A stretch of DNA of 64,000 bases from Homalodisca vitripennis (GCF_021130785.1 NW_025776243.1:62001-126000), one strand, 5' to 3'. Counted from the stretch's first letter, positions 29,501-42,018 are shown. Program-made: numbers and translations. Notes: generated from the letters alone by a model not told the origin.

Positions 29501-29834
29501 TCACAACTGTCATAGTAATTGGGATAATGACCTAGGCTATATACAATTAAGTTTAAACACCGCCCATAATGAAAGCACAGGTTTTGCTGCCTTTGATTTA
29601 ATGTTTAATCATTCCTGCAATAATGCTTTATCTAATTTATGGAAGCTAAATGATCTAATTGGTGAGAATTTGTCCAAGGAAACTGTTGTAAACAATTTAA
29701 AGAGAGCTGTGGTGAATGTAAAAAGAAGTATAGCACATAACAGTAATAGACAAAAGTACTCAGAGCAAAATGTAAAACATCCCTTTAAGTTTGCATTCCT
29801 TAGTATGGATTATAACCCACTATCTAAGCAATAA
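26565..29834 (+). CDS. Gypsy pol: protease, RT, RNase H, integrase
   Basis: A single open frame of about 1090 codons entered by -1 frameshifting from gag. It has no ATG near its start, and the first GTG at 26580 need not be used. Domains, numbered from 26580: aspartic protease (LLDTGATRD, about 82-90); reverse transcriptase with TKKDRLVVNYTELN, FSIIDLRKSF and the catalytic INFCDDILVYS (about 391-401, with FCDD in place of the usual YVDD/YIDD); RNase H (MTDASGIAAGG about 540, ITDNQALSYVL); and integrase with an HHCC zinc site (GGHLGIARTQ, CNVCKMSK) and a DDE core (FIDLLGP D about 862, VSDNAAYF D about 923, NQSERHIRN E about 959). The frame ends prematurely at 29834, and the integrase C-terminus continues in the +1 frame. 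Confidence 0.93.
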   Translation, partial: LVDRGVVLHTTPKNIPPRFHKFKNNNFINSNTVRKEKHYFMRVYGKVIKNWSKLNYIKPNLRLNVRQCNNMPLIEAIVGKNVKTNCLLDTGATRDIISKEFYDSLLLNKNVSKLMKSEDRMFGANNTEIKCFGYCYAKIKISKFCWKVKFFVLDNLKWDIVLGNPFITNSKLILDLDGDSCYFKFNCNEKITIVRQQPFEHEVNSIDVKIGCTRAEAEIQNLIGDFPNVFTPKLGEALDLEVKLVLNDPTPVNIRPYFMSPPTVNKMKTIIQDWLDQVIIEPSTSAYSSPAFLTKKDRLVVNYTELNKKLQKIDFPIGDLNNYYQHLSGAKYFSIIDLRKSFLQCPLSPDSQDLTSFSTIFGKYKFKRVPFGLHVGSAVLSAYLDKVLDNIKFKYVINFCDDILVYSKDLDSHLVHVREIVNRLSKHGLTANLEKAKFCFEEISFLGNLIKNNTVTIDPERTRSIREFMPPKNAKQISQFLGMTNFFSKFINNYAELCNPLNRLRRKNAKFVWTSKCQDSFVKLKEAITNPPVLQLADFSKQFIVMTDASGIAAGGCLLQENDQNELMPIAYYSRKFTDAELKYTVYEKEALSALICIEKWHEFLEVRTFKLITDNQALSYVLNHKRKVGRLARWIERILNLPFEVEFKSSTDNALADALSRMFEGESTGTADPSPSDCRNGPDQDKNRLSISFCHSNSSRRQTCKRTSNIKPKMQINNKCNNKDNLWLLINDLPLAFKDLEKYQLQDKETQRIIQSVKSNSNNLCYFIKNNLLMYKRNVKSKSKIFLPVQLIDLVYEFFHSSLIGGHLGIARTQRKINQYFYRPDLDEIIKAKVKECNVCKMSKVCQRKYEGELVSVPFKNNMDCLFIDLLGPLVRTRNNNVYLLVVVDAASKFLWLIPLRECKSAEICNKLDRIIFNNFSVPKIIVSDNAAYFTSLYFKKFLFKNFIEHRRLAPYRANGNQSERHIRNISTLLRSFYHNCHSNWDNDLGYIQLSLNTAHNESTGFAAFDLMFNHSCNNALSNLWKLNDLIGENLSKETVVNNLKRAVVNVKRSIAHNSNRQKYSEQNVKHPFKFAFLSMDYNPLSKQ

Positions 29835-29985
29835 GGTAGAAAAGTTTTGTGCAAAATTAGCACCAAAATATGTAGGAATTTATAGAATTCTATATTTTTT
29901 AAGCCCTGTAACTTGTATTGTACAACACACTGAAAATGTTTTGAATGTAAAAAAGGTTCATATTGTAGATTTAAAATTAAATTAA
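29791..29985 (+). pseudogene. Integrase C-terminal tail in the +1 frame
   Basis: Continues the integrase after the pol frame stops. It contains LVWIITHYLSNKVEKF and AKLAPKYVGIYRI, matching the 'LV-W...H-LS...FxAKLxPKYxGPYRI' style of Gypsy integrase C-terminal domains, and ends at a TAA at 29983-29985. The frame change lies before about 29800 and corresponds to one extra base near a CCCTTTAAGTTTGC stretch. Confidence 0.75.
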
Positions 29986-30838
29986 GACCTGTTCTGTATA
30001 AAAAAAAAACTTTGTAGCATCCCTAGCTTAAGGAACCACTTGCTGCCAAATTTAAAAGATAAGATAAAAATCCAGGAAGTTAATTGTTTAGTGAATTCTT
30101 AACGAATGTTTCAATGGAAATAAAATATAGAAAAAGAGTTTGTAGGTAGACTTTGTATAAAGAAATGAGACAGAGTTGATCCTGTTTGTAATATAGGAAA
30201 CAAATATGAAAAGTTGTGTCTGTCTTTTGTATGTATGTCAAAATATTGAAGTTTGAATTTTGTGGATATATTTGAAGTGTTAAAATTCATGTAGATGTAA
30301 GATGTATAGGATGTTGTATGTAAATATGTATATTAAGAGTGATGAGTAGTAATAAGAAATGTGAGACTTAGCTTCTCGTGAGGGGACGTTTCATTCCAAA
30401 GTATTCGATCCATATTGGTAACTTGTCCGCAAGTCTCAGGGTATTTAATGGCACAACACTATACACAAAACACTGGTATGAATGCAAAAAGAAGTATGAA
30501 TGTGGCGCCTATATAACAAAACACTACACTACACTTGTTCACGATTTAATCGCCTTAAATGTACTTATTCTTGCAACGACCCGCAAATTCTAAAACGCTG
30601 CAACGTGCACTGCATGAAAATAGTTTGCCTAAATTGATTTTCTATTTTTGGTCCCTAAGCGAGCAGTCATAGAACTGCATTGGCATGCGATCTAGCGGAT
30701 TTGATAGGAAACTTTTGAAACCCCGCGCTATCGTATTGTTATGGTTGAATTTGAATTTATGTAATTAATAAAAGGTTGAATTAAGTTTGTTATTTAGAAT
30801 ATGTTTAAAGTAAAGCGACTAATTAGGTTGCGAAATCA
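29986..30838 (+). other. Gypsy 3' untranslated region
   Basis: Non-coding DNA between integrase and the polypurine tract. A 71-codon ORF at 30378-30593 has no envelope features (no signal peptide, furin site or membrane anchor), so no third gene is claimed. Confidence 0.6.
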
Positions 30839-30850
30839 AAACAGGGGGGG
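30838..30850 (+). other. Polypurine tract
   Basis: AAAACAGGGGGGG ends six bases before the 3' LTR and is the expected plus-strand primer site. The six-base gap (ATATTC) is slightly unusual, since many elements have zero to two bases. Confidence 0.7.
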
Positions 30851-30856
30851 ATATTC

Positions 30857-31735
30857 TGTACCGTAAATTAGTTAATTAAATTTCATACAATGTAAATTTC
30901 GCAAACTAATCAGCCAGTATAATATAATATTATTTTACATCCAATGTTCCGGAACTAAATTATTGGGCGGAGTAACTACCTAATTGGCACGCGTATGAAT
31001 TTTTTCTTCTAACCCTTTGTAGCAGCCCAACTACGTAACCGATCAGACCTCGCGCGCTTTGTCCGTAAGTAAAATTTATCTTTTCGTATTATTAAATTAG
31101 CCCTTTGATGCCAAACGTATAAAATGAATGTAACGTAAAGTAAATATGTGAATAGTAAAGTAACTTACCCTTGAAGATCTTTTATTTGCTTGATGGAGAT
31201 AGATAAAAGGTTGTGGCGTCGTCCTTATGGCGACGAGCACGTTGTTATAAATTGTAATTTTTATCATTAAATGGCTAATACCGTCGCGAATTTGTTTTAG
31301 GCGAGTTTACGTAGCTGATGTATCTCACGTGTTGTTTGAATAGATGGCTACCACTTCCCAACTTCTACTCCTCTTCTAGAAATAACCGTTCTTAGACTAC
31401 AGCTTCAATGTCTCGTGCCAAGACGCCGACACCCGGGTTGTGAGTCTACCTATTGTGAAGGGAAGTAAAATATTATTGTTTTGTAAAGTAAAACGTCGTA
31501 CGCATAATTCAATAGAACATTGGATATTTTAGGCCCACCTAGAAGATATACTTTTTAGTTATTATATTCTAATTGGCAGCAACGTGGCAGTGCATAACTT
31601 TTCCTTTACCATCTAAAAGTGGTGCTTTTAAGTTTTCGTAATTAAACTGAACTTATAAGTAAACTTTGTATTTCTAGTATTTATTACTACGACCTCAGAA
31701 GTCACCACCCCCATGTGTTATCGTCATACGGTACA
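30857..31735 (+). repeat. Gypsy element 3' LTR (879 bp)
   Basis: Same length and ends as the 5' LTR with two substitutions noticed. It is preceded by the polypurine tract and followed by the ACCG target duplication. Confidence 0.95.
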
Positions 31736-31739
31736 ACCG

Positions 31740-33660
31740 TCAATTATTATTGCAACCCCATGAAATAAGCAAGGGATGATATGAATAGTGATCACGATCA
31801 GATCATGCGCTACATCTGTTAACAAATTTGACAGAATGCTGAGCATGGAGTGTACCAGGAGAATGATTTGTCACTGAGGACTACAGTCGTATATTACAGC
31901 TGACTCTAGATGTCACGATGTATATCATGATACATACACTGAGTATTGTATACTCTTGATTGTATAACTTTGTATTTCCCTGTTCACCGGTTGAATAGTG
32001 AAAGGAAAACTGTGACGTGTATAGGGATATTTATTCTAATAGTAATAAATTTGCTATTAAAAACATACTGCTTTGATGTGTTCTGTGGATCTATCGAAAG
32101 ATAATTGTTTTGTAGAAATATCAATATCTTTCTGTCATCTGATATCTCCATCCAACAGATAAATAATTGAACAACTGAGATTACAATAAAACGTCGAACC
32201 CATCACAAAGATAAGATAAGGTTGCGCAGTGCAATGCTGTAAACTAAATAAACAATCTGATAATATATCAACTTTAAATATCTTAAACACCACTTTAAAA
32301 ATATAAGGTTAAAGTAAATCATATTGTTCGAAATATTTATACTGTTGCTATTGGTGTTGTGGTATAAATTAATAATGCCACATGGTGCGTTATACATTGG
32401 TAGCGTCATAATCGGAAGTAACTAGAAATCTTAAAAGGTTACTTATAAACAGACGTTTTAGATTCAAATTACTATTATGTTACACGTAGCGTAGCATTGT
32501 CTAAATTACGGAAGTGAATTTTTTTTATTTTTAAGCGAATCGCATGGTTGCTATACGTGAAATCCAATACTTTCTAAGGAGTTTTAGTTCTTAGAAAACC
32601 AAATATAGTGCTCAAGGAGAGGAGGATGTTATTAACTCCGATACTTATCTTCTAATACAAACCTAGTCTTGATTATTTGGTACGGTATCTTAATGCAAAT
32701 GTTCAACCTTTGTTCTAAATTATTTTTCATGAAAATTGCCACAAAAAAGAAATAAACGTTTAATACTAACGGAAAAGAATAAGAAAAAGATAAGAACATA
32801 ATAAAGATAATAGGAACAGAGTTGCAGGGAGTGACACCAAAGGGGATCTTATTTATACTAGTGATTCTTATAAATTCACAACGTATATATGGGCTGATCG
32901 ATGTCAACCATCGGTCAAAATTAGGCTGCTCTGTTTGCCAATTCTGAAAAATTACCTAACAAGGAAACATATATTATCAAACAGATTACAAATATCTTAT
33001 AAGGTTATGTAGATTTAGAGTATGGTTTTGAAAATGTTATCTTTAATTAACTAATGGTATAAATAAAACAGGACTAATCCCGTTTCATAATTTGGCCATC
33101 TTGTTTCTGCCGTGATGATCGCCATTTTCTATTGGTCAGTTTTCAGTGATTGGTCTGGTACAGCAGACCTAGTGTGACCTGCATTCTTTAGTTCGGTTTC
33201 AATAATTACTGTTACTGCTTTTATTTTATTAGGATTTATTTTTTATAAATAGCTTGCATGGAGTTTACAAACAACTCATATGTTATAATATCTGGCTTAT
33301 TCATGTCATAACGCTCTTATGATTTCAATATTTTAACTTAGATTGTAGTTGTATGTTAGGTTGGCAACCTCCTAGGGGAGCTTTATGCTCTGCTGACTCA
33401 TATTTTGTTCCACTCAAAGTTGCCTAAAAGAACTGAGGTTGTTGTAGAGATAGGTGTTACTGTAAGAAGGGTATATTATCCAAGCGAATGAACACATATG
33501 GCTCTATCTACTGTACTCGGGTTGCACAAATCGCGTGTAAACTTAAACCATTGAATGCGGAAAAATAAACCGGTGGAATTTTATTGTCGTAGTACCAAAC
33601 AGAACGTAACGTAAGAGTTTCACCAAAACAGACGGTCTGACGGGTTTTGTCCCTTATTAA
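31740..33660. other. Spacer without recognised genes
   Basis: AT-rich, with stops in all frames. A palindrome-rich patch lies at 31780-31930 (GTGATCACGATCAGATCATG and ATATCATGATAC), resembling in style the patch at 20865-20990 (GATCGCGATCACAATC and ATCACGATAC). Minus-strand ORFs near 32203 and 32632 show no family features. Confidence 0.5.
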
Positions 33661-33674
33661 AAAAGAATTCTTTT

Positions 33675-33800
33675 AATCAAGAGGAACCTATGTACCTGGG
33701 TTCAAGTTTTAGAATTATTCTATTGAGAGTTATAACATAGATAGGCAGACGGACAAGACTATGTTCAAGATCAAGAGGAACCTGTGTACCAAGTTTCAAG
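33675..33800. repeat. Short direct repeat, 32 bp units
   Basis: AATCAAGAGGAACCTATGTA at 33675 recurs as GATCAAGAGGAACCTGTGTA at 33769, each followed by a TTCAAG. It looks like an internal fragment of a decayed transposon. Confidence 0.6.
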
Positions 33801-34285
33801 TCACTAGGACGGTTGTACAACGACAAATTTTGGAAGGCTTGCCTCTGTCCATAGAATTGACTACTTGCTGATAATGATAACCCTCTCTGTTACAATGATC
33901 TCTTTGATTTGTTATTGAACATAGGGGAAATATTAATAGGTAACTGGTTAATGCTGGACGCTAAAATCTGAAACGTGCAATTTTATTATTCTTTGTTTCG
34001 TGCTTTGTTCGTAAGAGTGTACTATCATTCTATAAAATTAAGTTCGGAACATATAATTCACAAACTAACAATGTGATAAAAAGCAAACGTACTGACATTT
34101 TGTTTTTACTAAATCAACTATTTACATCTTAAATATGTTAGAACAACTGCAATGACAATCGTTTTACACTGCCAAATTATTAATTAGTGTTTGATACTGA
34201 TAAAATAGTTAGTAAATTTAATAATTTTTAAATATGTAGTGCTTCTTTACTTGTTTACCTGTCTGCACATTTTTATTTAAATAAG

Positions 34286-35515
34286 AGATATACAAGGTGT
34301 CCTAGAACTGATTATGATCATTTCAGAAATTTGCTCAAGGTATCGAAACAAGAAAAAATAAAATCAACGTAAGTCAAAAGATGCTCTTGTTTGTATTTGG
34401 GTCTAAGTGTATTTTATACAAAGATAAGGATTTTTAATACATTTAGGTTGCAATATAACTTATTGCTTACGCAACACCGAGAAAAATGAAAATAAAGTAA
34501 AATTTATAGTTTTAAATTGACAAGTTTTACCTTGCTATTGGAATTATGTATTCATAATTATTAGGAAACTAAAGGTTTGCAAATAATAAGGAATAAGATA
34601 GTAAAACACGTGACTTTTCATAAAAACCAACCAATAGCAAGCAAACAATAAACCAAAGTGTTTCACCTAAATTAATTTTCTTCTTTTTATACCTTAAAGT
34701 AATTTATGAAAATACTGTACTGACCAGTTATGGGGGACACATTAAAATGTAGACTTGAAATATAACGTAAACTATATTCCGCTTCAATTTGTGAATTAGG
34801 TATGAAATATTTAAAATATTTCTATTTTTTCCCATAAGGTATTCTTTAGATTTGAGGAAACCCGATGACATAAGACGAAAATTTTTTAACATGCAGAAGA
34901 AAACATAGTTTAAATCTTATTTGTTTTGGACCCAATATGTATAAATTCATAAAATTTTTCTGCTTGAATAAACGACAGTGATTTGTAAATTTAAACAATT
35001 TGGCCCTTTAAAAGCTGTAAAATATTTAATTTTTTTTATTTTACACTACTAAAAAGTAATATCTTCGATGAAATATTGTAAAAAATACATTTGATACTGA
35101 ATTCCTTACGTTCATTTGAAATAATGTGTTACTTTTTATATTTAAAATCTATGCTCAGTAGGTGCTCAAGTTTTTTAAACATACGGTAAAGAGGATAAAA
35201 CATGAACAAGGTAATTGTAAGTTGTCTTTAATTTATATTCAATGTATAACAAGAGTGGTCCAAATCACGCGTATGCCTTTCATACAGGCGGCATGATGTT
35301 CTACTTATTTGGAAATTAAAATGGTATTGAAATCAACTTATGCTTACATTTAAGATTTTACACCTACTCCTTACGGGCCACCCCCCGAGCGTTTGAAGAG
35401 CTATTGAGTGTATTAAAAATGTCCTCTAACACGGTGTAAAGTGTAATGGATGTAAGTTTAGGAGTACAGAAGATTAGACCGTTTCAAGACTTTTCATCAC
35501 CCTGTATAAGAAGAA
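34286..35515. mobile_element. Possible DNA element with TATACARGGTG ends
   Basis: The left side reads TATACAAGGTGTCC and the right side ends in CACCCTGTATAA, an inverted match of about 11 bp spanning 1.2 kb. No transposase is recognisable inside, and a target duplication was not confirmed. It may be a non-autonomous element or a chance pairing of two fragments carrying a widespread 'tacagggtgt' terminus. Confidence 0.3.
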
Positions 35516-36264
35516 CGGTTTGAGCTAGAACAGCCAAACACATTTTAAAACCCTTTAAATAGTACGGTATTGGCTATCTGATCAAACTAGTTTTAGCTGT
35601 TTTAATTTATAGCTGTAAACATATTTCATGTGACCAATCTCTTTAAAACTTGTTACAAGACAAATATTTTAAACTTAAGTTTTACATTTTTATCTTTACC
35701 ACTTTTACAATGACGTGAAATGAATCTAAAAGTGTGGTGTTTTATAATTTATTATAAAGGTTATTTAGTAAGTTTGTATTAGAACAGTTTAGAGTTTAAA
35801 TGTTCCTTCGTTCCCAGAACTGTTAATTATGTAGATTAGATCGAGTAGAGAGGTTAAATTAAACTTATCTAAAGTTGGACACTAAATCTCTCTCGTAACT
35901 CTACGGCCTGACAATGAATAAATATAAATGGTCGAGTGCCATTATCAATTGTTTAACGACTTTTGGTTTCGTGATAATTGTTTATATTGTATTCAATTTT
36001 ACATTTGACGAATTTACCATATGTAAAATATTGTACTTATATTGGAATTGTAGCAATAATTGGACCATTACTGTCCTTGAAGTTTCATGGCGATTGGTTC
36101 AGTTTCTATAGTCCCGTGTGGACCGTGACTAACTGCAGCCATATTTTGAGTATGAGTATTTTTTTTATAAACAACGACAACTGTTATTGCTTGTAAATAA
36201 ATGATAAACAGTTCTTTTGTATCAGAGTTTGTAGGTAAGAACTTGTAACAGTATCTCGAAGCTC

Positions 36265-36350
36265 TTCCCTTCTTACTTTTAGTGCAACGTCTGAAATCTG
36301 AAACTGTCACAGACTTCACTCCTAGAATCTATTTTTACGGCCTTCTGAAC
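36265..36350. repeat. Dispersed short repeat, 'GGAATCTG' family copy
   Basis: Contains TTTTAGTGCAACGTCTGAAATCTG, CACAGACTTCACTCCTAGAATCT and a following CTTCTGAA, like the copies in cathepsin intron 3 and at 19.2-19.5 kb. Confidence 0.6.
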
Positions 36351-37330
36351 AGATAATAAAAAATTCTTGAAGACGATGACCTTGAAAATGAAATCTTTGC
36401 GTAGTTTAGACATTATGAGCAGCTAGACTACAAACTATTTTTGCCTGTTTTACCCGGCAATAATGAAGAATTATCCTCTCTGTATCATCATGTGCACAGG
36501 TGGTTCAGCCAGTCAATATTAAACTTGTTTTGTAGTCAAAAATGCAGCTTTAAAAATATCTGGCTCTTGGTGTGCAGAAGTGTTTAGTTAATGTTCTTAC
36601 TTATGTCAAGTATATTAGTATTTATTGCATAAGTACTCATATTATTTGTATGTAAATTATTTGCGTTACTCTAGTTACTATCTGTATTTGCAGTTTTATC
36701 GTATGTTTAATATTTTAAAATAATATATACGAGTATATGTATGTTACCCCTCAACTTTATCATTTGACACCGTATGACAGTAACAAATTGTTTCAAAATC
36801 TAGTTGCATTTTAATAGTACTAACTTAAAAGCTGATATATAAATATTTTGATTCTACATTGACTTGTAAGGAATAGAAAACGGAACTATTCATTAAATAA
36901 GTTGCCGTCCTAGTATAAACAAATCCGTAGAGTTAAGGTCTATTATTGTTGGGTGTTGATATTCTACTTAATCCTAGATTGATAGAGTGTGAGATTCTCC
37001 TGGCCGTATATCTAATGGCTTTTAGAGACATTGACTGATCATGTGAGTCTTGTGCCTGTCATCACAGGAGTCGAAACACTTTGTGAGTGAAAGTTATTAG
37101 ACAAACGATTTAGAGTACGTAGATAATATAATCTCTTTAAATTCCAATTTACCTAAGTTGAGAAATATGTTTTTTGTTGTATGTAAGGTTATAATTTACG
37201 AAATTATACAACAAAATTCTTTGTCTTATACCTATTATGATATACGAGATAGAAACAGGAAATATATGTAACTCCAATTCTTGCACTTGGTATAATAGCA
37301 ACGTAGCCTTAATTTAAAGTAAATATGTTA
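36351..37330. other. Spacer without recognised genes
   Basis: AT-rich, nothing recognised. Confidence 0.5.
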
Positions 37331-37870
37331 AAGTAAATAGAACAGTCGAGCGGGGTAAAATCCAGGGTTCGGAAGGAGGAGGTAATTTTCAAGTTCAGCT
37401 CAAACCCGCGTCAATGTAACACAAATTCAGCACGTATGATCAATGGATCAATATGAGTTCATCACTGCCAGGTAGTTTAGCATAACTGCCCTCACACCTC
37501 AACGTTCCCTAAAACGATCACGGTTAATTTGACTAAGGTTAATTCGATCAAGCTCGAAACTAAGGCACTCTTCGGAGAGGCTTCATGGGTGGATTTGTAT
37601 CTCCAACGAAATTACACAGGATATATAAACAATTCCCTCTACGTGTTACTGGCATCGGGGAGGACGTTATAAGATAATCTATACCTGTCTAGGGCCAGAG
37701 AGAGAGAGAGAGATTTTAAACTACCGTGACCTGGCAACGTACGGGGGATGGTATGCCGACCAATCAGGCCATGTCACGTGATATCGGGTGATGGGGTATT
37801 TCATTTTTCTCGGCCGGTGGCGAGCAATCTCCTAATTCTACTCTTCTAGTCTTCCTCTATAATGCAATTC
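37330..37870. promoter_or_regulatory. GC-richer island with E-box and CCAAT, possible regulatory DNA
   Basis: Base composition rises clearly above the surroundings. It holds a (GA)n tract (about 37694-37712, a possible GAGA-factor site), CCAATCAGG near 37760 and the palindromic E-box TCACGTGA near 37775. A CGGCCGGTGGCGAGC segment follows. No TATA box, ORF or splice-bounded exon could be tied to it, so a distal promoter or enhancer is only a suggestion. Confidence 0.3.
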
Positions 37871-40800
37871 AGCCCAGCATATCAAGTATCAGATAGAGAA
37901 CACAAATAGAAACAATATTATACTAAACAATAAAGTTGAATCTTAAACTAAATAAAATTGTTGTAAATATTATTATACATCTAGGTTCTATATACTTTCT
38001 AATATATTTTCGTACTACTTACTCTATATTTTATATTAACTATAAAATTCAAATTCCATCTTGGTCTAGTTAGCAAATTATTGTTTATATAGTTGTCGTG
38101 TAAGAAGTTCTTGCTGCAACTCTCCATAGGGTCTTCTTTAAATGTCACTATGAGATAAAGAACCTTTGGAAAAGCAAATAATCTGATTTAGCAAAGATAA
38201 GATAACTACTGCTGATTTCCTTACACATTTAAAGAGATCAACTCAACCAACTTTCATAAATTCGAACTATTTATAACAAGATTTAAAAAAATACGAAATT
38301 AAATATTACAATACAATTGTGGTGGATTTTAAATACGCAAGATCCATTGCTTTACACACAGTGTGGCGTTGAAAATATATACAATTGTAGTTAAATACCA
38401 ATTTTATTACTTATTATACAAGTTTCCTGATGTAATATAAAGAACTCACTGTCCATACAAATCCCATTTTTGTCCTAGATCTGCTGGCGACAGGATTGGA
38501 ACCCGACGATTGAAACTTAATTTCATTGAATAAATCTGTATTTATTGCAAGTTTTAATTCCTCTTTGTAGTATATTTTCAAAACGAGTTTTGAAGTACTC
38601 TTTCACTGAAATTACGTAGCCTAAATTAAGGATATCATAATATACCTGTTTAAGAAAATCTAATAAATATATGTATGTATATGTGTGTTCACATAATGTG
38701 GGTCTCAAACTTCTGGGGATACTATTATTCATTGTTTCAAACAGAAAATATCACACAAACATAGGTTGATAAATGTCTCGTTTAGCCACTATTCTCCATT
38801 GTGTATTAACAAAAATTATGTCTCTAAAACTACACAAGCTAATGTGATCAAATTTAGCGCACGTTTGGACAGATAAGAGAAAATATTTTTTTTAATTGGG
38901 TTAATTGTTCTTTATTATAAAGAAATGGCGTCTTTTGAAAATTGTTTGATTCTAATATGAAAAACCCGTATAGGTATATCATATTACTCGTACAAAGGGG
39001 AATTGTTAATTGTCAAATTGAAATACGTATCTTGTGACATGTTCTTATAAAGATCAGTTAAAAGGAAACACAATTACATTAGATAGCATCTTTAGACGTT
39101 TCTAGCAAAATGTATGGGCAAACAACGCCAAAAAATAATAATCTGTAGGCACAATAGCAATGTGTTGCTCATATCAACACAATGCACGCGTGATATCTTT
39201 CAGTAAGACATGAGTGTTGCATTTACGAGTATACAGTTCCTCATCTTTCATTTATGAGTTGAAACTTTGTATTTCGTAACTTTATTGAGAGTTTCCGGGA
39301 GTAGACCTACCCATCACAATAAAAAGGAAAGTGAATTGTTGGTGTTTATGCTCATTTCACTTGTGTACCTGAGCAGAGTGCTAGGCGATAAGAGCCTTCC
39401 TACCTGATCCCGTTTAGTCCATTCCATTAATGGATTGATTGTTAGGCAAACGGTCCTTCTCTAATCCAATTAATAGATCGAGTATGCTTAAGTGAAAACT
39501 CCTCTTCCCCTCAATTACGCTCATTTCATTTCTGATCATTTTGTATTATTTATTCAGTTTTACGTTCGTACATATGCGTAAAGTAAATATCTCAAAAACA
39601 TCAGAGAGTTCAGAGTTTAATCAGAGAGGGCAGAGTCTTAAAAATTCTAAACTACAATAAATGTATTGGACGTGCCAAAATCAAAAATGACCAATAGATT
39701 GCCAAAATCAATGAATGAACAGGTTCCATGGTCAAAGGAAATTATACTTTTTGTCCACTACTGTACGCAGAAGTGTTATAATTATCAAATTCCCGTAAGT
39801 GAACTAATGTAGTAATTTACCTAACAAAGGTAAAGTGATTTCAACTGTAATAAAACTGCGTATATTATGTTAAAATAACTATTAATATCATGCCAAAGAT
39901 CAGTAAAAAAAATATTTCGTAAATTAATTTTGTAAATTCGTGTAAAGCTGTAACAATACATACCTCTTTTCCAAGTATTATGGTCGATATATTGTTTTTA
40001 TTTTTATAATAATATCGGTTATTTATACATTAAACATTGACCCCATCTAAGATAGTTTATTAATAATACTTTTTATTTATTTTATAATGTTTATGATATA
40101 TTATTTCTCTTGTATTACACATATGACTTCCCATTCTTAAATGGAGGCGATTAACTTTCCAAATATAAATTCGTGTATTTTTAGACGGAATATATATAAT
40201 AATACTACATTTTATATGTTGAGTGACAGATAGAAATATAAATATACTATAGGCATTTATTTACTAATAATGAAATGTTGATCCATAAATTTATGAAACA
40301 GAATGTATTTAATGGATTTAAGAAAGAGGAAGAACACTCCTCATATCTCAATCCGAGTATTATTATGTTCAGTAGGAACTATATCAAAATTTAAAATTAT
40401 TTAAAAGAAACAGTATTTGAGACAAGTTTTATTATTTACTTCCTTAAAAGTTAAACCGCATGAATTAATAAATATTACGTAATCTTTCAAATGAACTTAA
40501 TGAGGTAATTCGTAAACAAAACACTGTTACCTTAGTTTTAAAAATAATTGACATTACAAAATAGAAATAGTAAGTGATTAAAATTTCAATCACCCAGTAT
40601 TTGGAAAGTGGTTTTAAAAAAGTACTAAAGACTTGTATTTAAAATATTGATTTATTTCTATTAGTTTTTTAACTGTTATGTCATGGTATACTGCATATAG
40701 ACTACATGATTTCAGTGAAATAGTACTTCAAAGATTAGTTTTGTTTCGAAAATAAACTAAACTGAGAAGCATAAAATTTATTTAGTCTCAAGATGGTTGA

Positions 40801-42018
40801 ATTTCTCAAACAATAAATACAGCTTTATTCAATTACACCAAGTTTCAATCTTTCGTTCTCAATCCTGTCGCCAACAAATCTAAACAACAACCGCATTTGT
40901 ATTGATGGTGAGTACTTTAGAGTACACCAGGAAACTGAAACAATAATAATAATTATTATATTGAAATTCAAGTTCAATATAGTTTCAATGTTGTGCTTGG
41001 AGCAAAACATTGGGTCTTACGTATAACAGATTCAACACAATTTCGAACCTTTTATAATATAAATTATAATAATATAAAATTTCTCAGTTTTTATCTTATT
41101 ATAAGTGGTTAGAATTAAATGAAATTCAATTTAATTGACCTCTTTTAATCAGTGAGGAAACATTAGTTGTTATCTGATTTCTGCTTTGTGGTTTTTATCT
41201 TATCTTTGCGACACCAGATTATTTACGTTGAAAAGGTCTTATCTCGTAGTTGTATTTCAAGAAGTACTTACCGACAGCAGCAACAAGTACTCACTTGAAC
41301 TGTAGTGTAGTATCAGTAATTTCAAAACTAGACCTAGGTAGAAATTGCATTTCATACTTTCTCAAAGTATAGGGTGAGTTATACAGGAATATAATTGACA
41401 GAATGTAGAATGTAGAAATTAGAAACATAGTGGAGTTAGTAGATCACATGACTTTTTCCGAACCATGAACGCTAAGTACGCGTATGGTTTATGCAAACTT
41501 TACAGCGGCCTGCGACCGTACTTATATTATCATTAGTCGTGTGTTAAAATTCGTAGTATTAAAATTGTGCATTTATATTTTATTATATTGCTACAAAACT
41601 TTATGTAGGCCTAAGCAAATATAGAGATGTGGATTGACATGACTTATTTAACAACATGAGCTATAAAATGTCATTTCCCTATTAGAAACATTAATGATCT
41701 GTAACGAACTTTCGAGGATTTCAATGCAGGGCTTTACTTCTTTGTTAGGCACAAATGGCCAAGTCTGATTTTGTGCGCAGGGAAATGTTCACAAGCATCT
41801 TGTAAGTGTTCTATCTAGCTGGGTTTTAGAACCTCTTGTCACTGAGGGTGAAGATTTACAAGTCAGCAGGCTGGAAAAAAAACAATGTTTAGTTTATTTG
41901 TTTGGCTTCCAAAGTTGTCTATATACGATTCCCAGTCCCCATATGACACTCTCCTACCTGGACTAAACCACATATCAGTACGGACACGATTATAATCGAC
42001 TGATTTCACGTATATTTA
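37871..42018. other. Spacer without recognised genes
   Basis: AT-rich, short chance ORFs only. No tRNA-like or long repeat structure was recognised. It could equally be intron of a gene extending beyond the window. Confidence 0.5.

Larger units (their letters stand above)
24304..31735 (+). mobile_element. Gypsy-type LTR retrotransposon, near full length
   Basis: A 7.4 kb element: 5' LTR, gag with a CCHC knuckle, pol (protease, reverse transcriptase, RNase H, integrase), a non-coding 3' region, polypurine tract and 3' LTR. It is flanked by the 4 bp target duplication ACCG (24300-24303 and 31736-31739). The domain order (integrase after RNase H) and integrase style place it in the Ty3/Gypsy group. 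No envelope-like ORF is present. The LTRs differ at only two positions noticed, so insertion is very recent, yet gag and the integrase end are frameshifted. A primer binding site starting with TGG is not found directly after the 5' LTR. Confidence 0.93.

Noticed and set aside
30378..30593. Possible envelope gene of the Gypsy element
   Set aside because: Only 71 codons, with no signal peptide, cleavage site or membrane anchor.
38460..38515. tRNA T-arm-like sequence (GGATTGGAACCCGACG)
   Set aside because: No matching D arm, anticodon arm or acceptor stem could be placed around it.
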